Below, piece after piece: positions 6,052 to 9,083 of a stretch of 9,083 bases of DNA. Every line of letters begins with the position of its first letter. Positions within the stretch are counted from its first letter, which is position 1. A program made the translations under genes and the position numbers. Under the pieces are notes generated by a model that was not told the DNA's origin, made no database searches, and saw only the letters and a list, made by a program, of their open reading frames with translations. Location of the stretch: assembly GCA_905203475.1 (NCBI GenBank), contig CAJKWD010000038.1, positions 1 to 9,083 on the forward strand. The letters are read 5' to 3'. Source of the DNA: an uncultured Acholeplasmataceae bacterium. Its GTDB lineage: Bacteria; Bacillota_I; Bacilli_A; RF39; UBA660.

Positions 6052-9000
6052 TATCTCACTTCTTTCTTTTTATCTATTACGATAATTCCTATAAAAATTA
6101 TAAAACCTATTATACTTGCTATCATACCAGCTTTTTTAAATGGTGCTTCATAGGTTAGTGTAATTTGATGTTTTCCTTTTTCCAGTGGAAAACCTAAAAA
6201 AGCATGATTTACTGTTTCATATTCTACTTCTTTTCCATCTACATATACTGTAAAACCTTTATCATAAGGAATACTTGTTACAAAATATCCATCTTCTGTC
6301 ATCGTAATATTACCTTCTAAATGATCACCTTTCGTCTTTTCTTTATTTAAATGAAATGAAGTAATATCACTTGTTACATCTTGTAATATAGTACTTGGAA
6401 TGCGATAAGCATGTATATTTTTAAAATGATATGTTCCTTTCTTTAATGTCACTTCTAAATAGTTTTTGTGTTCGCGATGAGAAATCACATAATGGAACGT
6501 ATTATTATGATTTTGATATTGCCATTCTTCACAAGTTAGTTTGTTTTCAACGCCCTCAATTGTCATACTGAGATCTCCATTTTCACAACTAGCTTGTTCT
6601 GTAATATCCATCTCAAAGACAATTAGATCATCATCCATATCTTCTGGTAATGCGATTCTAAAAGAAGCATTATCTTGTGCTGTAACAATCGTTTCTTCTT
6701 TTTCTTGTTTCAATGTTACATTTTCTAAATTTGTGACATCTAATTGTTCTAAGGCTTCTACCTCATCTACTACTGGTGTCTCTTTAGAATCTTCTGTAAT
6801 TGTGTATTGCAGAAGTGCTAGAACATTTTCAGGATAATTTAACTTTTGATATGCATCTTCGCTCATTGTTTGACTGCTTCCATATAAAACTGGTAATACG
6901 TTTTCATTTTCATATAAGTAATAAGTTCTATCTGTCTTTTTGTCGTATTTTTCTGCAATTTTTTTATAACCTGGCCCCTGTTCTGTCGTCGCTACAATAT
7001 ATTTTACTCCTAAGAAATATGATTCAAAAATATCATCATTTTCTTTTAATATCATGGGATTTCTAGAAGCATAGGCAACTCTTAAATCATTTCTCAAGAA
7101 ATCTACATAATTTTTATTATAAGTGGATGAATAAATCGAAGTACGATATGAATATGGGCTATATACTTTATTCACTGTATATAAAACATCATTGCGATCA
7201 TTCATACGAACGAATTCTTCTTCATTATCTAAAACTGGTTCAATTAATTCTTGTTTAACAGAAGATTGTATTTGATCATAATATTCTTCTTTCGTTGGAT
7301 AATCCTCTTGTAATTGAGCACTAAAACAAGTAATCATAGCAATCGCGAGTGTTCCAATCCCCAAAATATAGACATTCTTTTTTTTCACTGTCACATATAA
7401 CATGATTAGAACAATCGCCAAATCAAGATAATATATCCATATTTGATAACCACTTACTATAGCAAGCAATGAGAAAAGCACGGTTATAATGACAACTGGT
7501 TTTAATTTGATATTTCCACTTTCTAATTCTTTCAATAAATTAGCTAGGAACAGTGCGAGAATAGGAAAGAATGGAAATAATATTTTCTCACGTACATAAA
7601 GTGTTCCATTTAAAATATATACAAATATTGGAAAACACAAGATTAATAAAAAACTAATACTTAAGAAACGATGCTCTTTATTCTTACTAAATACACTCGT
7701 GAAAATAGCAAGTACCCCTGTAGCTGTTACACCTAATGTGTATGGATCATAAAGTAAACCGTCTAAATTCGCACTAGGAATCAATAAAGATAATAAGGAA
7801 ATAGTGCTTTCTTCACTACCACGTCCTGATAAAATAACCGAAGCAGTTGGTAATAATAAAACACATGACATCAGGATTGCTAAAAAAGTACAAAGTAATA
7901 AAGGATATCCCTTTTGTAATATCTTCTTGAATGAATATGTATTTTCCTGGCGAATGACTTCAGCAATTGTATAAAGCGCACAGACAACAATTCCTGTTAC
8001 ACTATAATAGTAACTTAACATAATCATCATGAATACACTAAATATAAATAAACCTTTTTTCTTTGTTTCAAAATATCGATCTATGCCAAACAATCCTAAA
8101 ATTAAAAATGGCATATAATTGATAAACATGTAATGACGATGAGCATGGAATATTAAAAACGATGCCGACATCATAATTAGTGTGACCAACAACGATAAAT
8201 TATTAGAATATTTTTTATGTAATAAAAACTTATATAATAAAATACCAGTTGCTAGTACTAAAATGATATTTAGAAGCATAATATAAGTAGACATCGATAG
8301 AAATGGAAATAAATAAGATAACATAAGTAATGGATTTAATAGTCCATAATATGAAAAGAAATAAATGTTATTTCCTCCTCCGATATGAAATGCATAATCA
8401 GGGAATAAATCTCCTGTATTATAAAATAACATGCGAAAATAATCAGCAAATGTCGTATGCTGACCAATCCAATCAGTTTTAGAACCAAATAGAGAATCAA
8501 AACCAAGTGGTAATAACATCATTAGTAATAAAAATAAAATAATACATCCATAATGAATATATTTTGTTTTGTTGTCTTGTATTTTCTTTTTCATTTCTTC
8601 AAGTTCAACTGCCTGCTGTGCGAGCTCACTATCTTTCTGCGCAAGCATACCGTCTTTTTGTACAAGCATATCATCTTTCTGTGCAAGCATACTCTCCTGT
8701 TGAATTATCTTATCACCTTGCTGTGCTATGGTATCATGCAGATATTTCTGTTCTAATTCATAATCCTCTCTATCCCTGCATCTTTCTCGCACATTAAAAT
8801 CAGCATATAAATCACATAACGTATTGGAAGCTTCTGTAAAATATTCATTGTCTTTCGCAATCATTTTCATTTCCTCCCAAGTCTTCGCCTTGAACAGTCT
8901 CGCCCAAAAGTCAAGACCCCAGCTCTTATCTTCCTGCGTTGCCAGTTCTATATGTGATAAGTCTAACACATTTACAGCAAACTTGCTACTATAAATCCTG

Positions 9001-9083
9001 TGTTGTATTACATCCATTAATAGATTTCTGGAATAGAAAATTGGTTGTTCCTCAAAGGGTGAGAAATTCAGGATTCCAATTTG
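6051..9083 (-). CDS. YfhO-family GT-C membrane glycosyltransferase with Rpn-nuclease C-terminal segment fused in front (5' partial)
   Basis: Numbered from the first ATG (9017): residues about 148-988 form a YfhO-family protein of normal length (~840). The first membrane helix (154-171) is followed by an outer loop with Asp182-Trp183 (candidate GT-C catalytic acid) and the GGGNNIYFFSYYG segment. HAHRHYM is at 291-297, and about a dozen helices run to ~566. An extracellular beta-rich region (571-960) and a last helix (962-981) follow. YfhO transfers a sugar from a polyprenyl carrier to a surface polymer. Residues 1-141 instead resemble the C-terminal half of Rpn / PD-(D/E)XK transposase-like nucleases (VLDL near 17, ATQEDK near 26, W..LFKA.TWEE near 38, a coiled coil near 85-141). 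The frame is open for 22 more codons to the window edge and still reads like Rpn, and no Shine-Dalgarno precedes ATG 9017, so that ATG is probably internal. A plausible native YfhO start is Met142 (ATG 8594-8592), also without a clear ribosome site. The TAA stop overlaps the GT2 start. Confidence 0.9.
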   Translation of the reverse strand, partial: QIGILNFSPFEEQPIFYSRNLLMDVIQHRIYSSKFAVNVLDLSHIELATQEDKSWGLDFWARLFKAKTWEEMKMIAKDNEYFTEASNTLCDLYADFNVRERCRDREDYELEQKYLHDTIAQQGDKIIQQESMLAQKDDMLVQKDGMLAQKDSELAQQAVELEEMKKKIQDNKTKYIHYGCIILFLLLMMLLPLGFDSLFGSKTDWIGQHTTFADYFRMLFYNTGDLFPDYAFHIGGGNNIYFFSYYGLLNPLLMLSYLFPFLSMSTYIMLLNIILVLATGILLYKFLLHKKYSNNLSLLVTLIMMSASFLIFHAHRHYMFINYMPFLILGLFGIDRYFETKKKGLFIFSVFMMIMLSYYYSVTGIVVCALYTIAEVIRQENTYSFKKILQKGYPLLLCTFLAILMSCVLLLPTASVILSGRGSEESTISLLSLLIPSANLDGLLYDPYTLGVTATGVLAIFTSVFSKNKEHRFLSISFLLILCFPIFVYILNGTLYVREKILFPFFPILALFLANLLKELESGNIKLKPVVIITVLFSLLAIVSGYQIWIYYLDLAIVLIMLYVTVKKKNVYILGIGTLAIAMITCFSAQLQEDYPTKEEYYDQIQSSVKQELIEPVLDNEEEFVRMNDRNDVLYTVNKVYSPYSYRTSIYSSTYNKNYVDFLRNDLRVAYASRNPMILKENDDIFESYFLGVKYIVATTEQGPGYKKIAEKYDKKTDRTYYLYENENVLPVLYGSSQTMSEDAYQKLNYPENVLALLQYTITEDSKETPVVDEVEALEQLDVTNLENVTLKQEKEETIVTAQDNASFRIALPEDMDDDLIVFEMDITEQASCENGDLSMTIEGVENKLTCEEWQYQNHNNTFHYVISHREHKNYLEVTLKKGTYHFKNIHAYRIPSTILQDVTSDITSFHLNKEKTKGDHLEGNITMTEDGYFVTSIPYDKGFTVYVDGKEVEYETVNHAFLGFPLEKGKHQITLTYEAPFKKAGMIASIIGFIIFIGIIVIDKKKEVR
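8592..9083 (-). other. C-terminal fragment of an Rpn-family (PD-(D/E)XK, transposase-like) nuclease within the fused gene
   Basis: This marks the non-YfhO part of the long reading frame. From the right edge it reads QIGILNFSPFEEQ, then FYSR, and continues through the ATG at 9017 into VLDLSHIELATQEDK, WARLFKAKTWEEM and NEYFTEAS. These match, from memory, the region after the catalytic core in Rpn/TIGR01784-type proteins, and the Gln/Lys/Asp-rich coiled coil is also typical. The nuclease core (Asp, Glu-x-Lys) would lie beyond the window, so activity cannot be judged. Hand counting gives about 39% GC here against about 25% in the next 360 bases of YfhO, consistent with a separate origin. Rpn proteins are associated with horizontal transfer and, in Escherichia coli, with recombination and phage defence. 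Confidence 0.75.
8607..8690 (-). repeat. 21-bp tandem repeats encoding heptads of a coiled coil
   Basis: Four 21-base units encode MLAQKDD, MLVQKDG, MLAQKDS and the diverged ELAQQAV (residues 110-137 counted from ATG 9017). Each unit is one coiled-coil heptad with Met/Leu or Glu/Leu at its start. The first three are near-identical at DNA level, a slippage-prone arrangement that can change length in steps of seven residues without shifting frame. Confidence 0.85.

Noticed and set aside
6049..6053. Programmed frameshift between YfhO and GT2
   Set aside because: TAATG is an ordinary stop-start overlap; both proteins have complete ends of normal length.
6541..7066. Plus-strand open frames opposite the extracellular part of YfhO
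   Set aside because: They are antisense shadows with Ser-rich or Phe-rich composition and no start signals.
8607..8690. CRISPR-like array
   Set aside because: Units are contiguous 21-bp coding heptads without spacers.
8553..8797. Plus-strand open frames opposite the heptad repeats
   Set aside because: Repetitive products mirror the 21-bp repeats on the opposite strand; there is no ribosome site and the minus-strand frame has family similarity.

Overview
The window is AT-rich (roughly 30% GC by eye) and uses the standard bacterial code: Trp is TGG, TGA is a stop, and one gene starts with TTG behind a strong Shine-Dalgarno. Gene families, consensus sigma-A type promoters and short hairpin-plus-U-tract terminators point to a low-GC Bacillota, plausibly a gut Bacilli or Clostridia lineage. 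The taxonomic call is inference.

Layout: all genes but one lie on the minus strand. A small two-helix membrane protein (plus strand, left edge) converges on an SDR-family oxidoreductase, and the two share a bidirectional terminator. Next come an Ogt-type O6-alkylguanine DNA alkyltransferase and a tRNA-Ala(UGC), each with its own promoter and terminator. After them lie an unrecognised single-pass membrane protein of 505 residues and a membrane-anchored PdaA-like polysaccharide deacetylase carrying three bacterial Ig-like repeats. The right-hand third holds a GT2 glycosyltransferase (two C-terminal membrane helices), preceded in the same operon by a very large YfhO-family membrane protein whose stop overlaps the GT2 start (TAATG).

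Functionally, the right two thirds is a cell-envelope block. The GT2 plus YfhO pair resembles the CsbB/YfhO pair of Bacillus subtilis, where a lipid-linked sugar is made inside and transferred to lipoteichoic acid outside. The neighbouring deacetylase probably edits peptidoglycan or another N-acetylated polymer. The left third is unrelated housekeeping: redox, DNA repair and tRNA.

The most unusual feature is at the right end. The reading frame of the YfhO protein continues without a stop to the window edge. Its first ~140 residues (plus 22 more codons before the first ATG) are not YfhO but the C-terminal part of an Rpn / PD-(D/E)XK 'transposase'-type nuclease, with heptad coiled-coil repeats encoded by 21-bp tandem repeats. 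Hand-counted GC steps from about 39% in the Rpn part to about 25% just inside the YfhO part. This is a real in-frame fusion, a mobile-gene insertion, or an assembly chimera. No CRISPR, rRNA, complete IS element or gene-free stretch above 300 bases was found.
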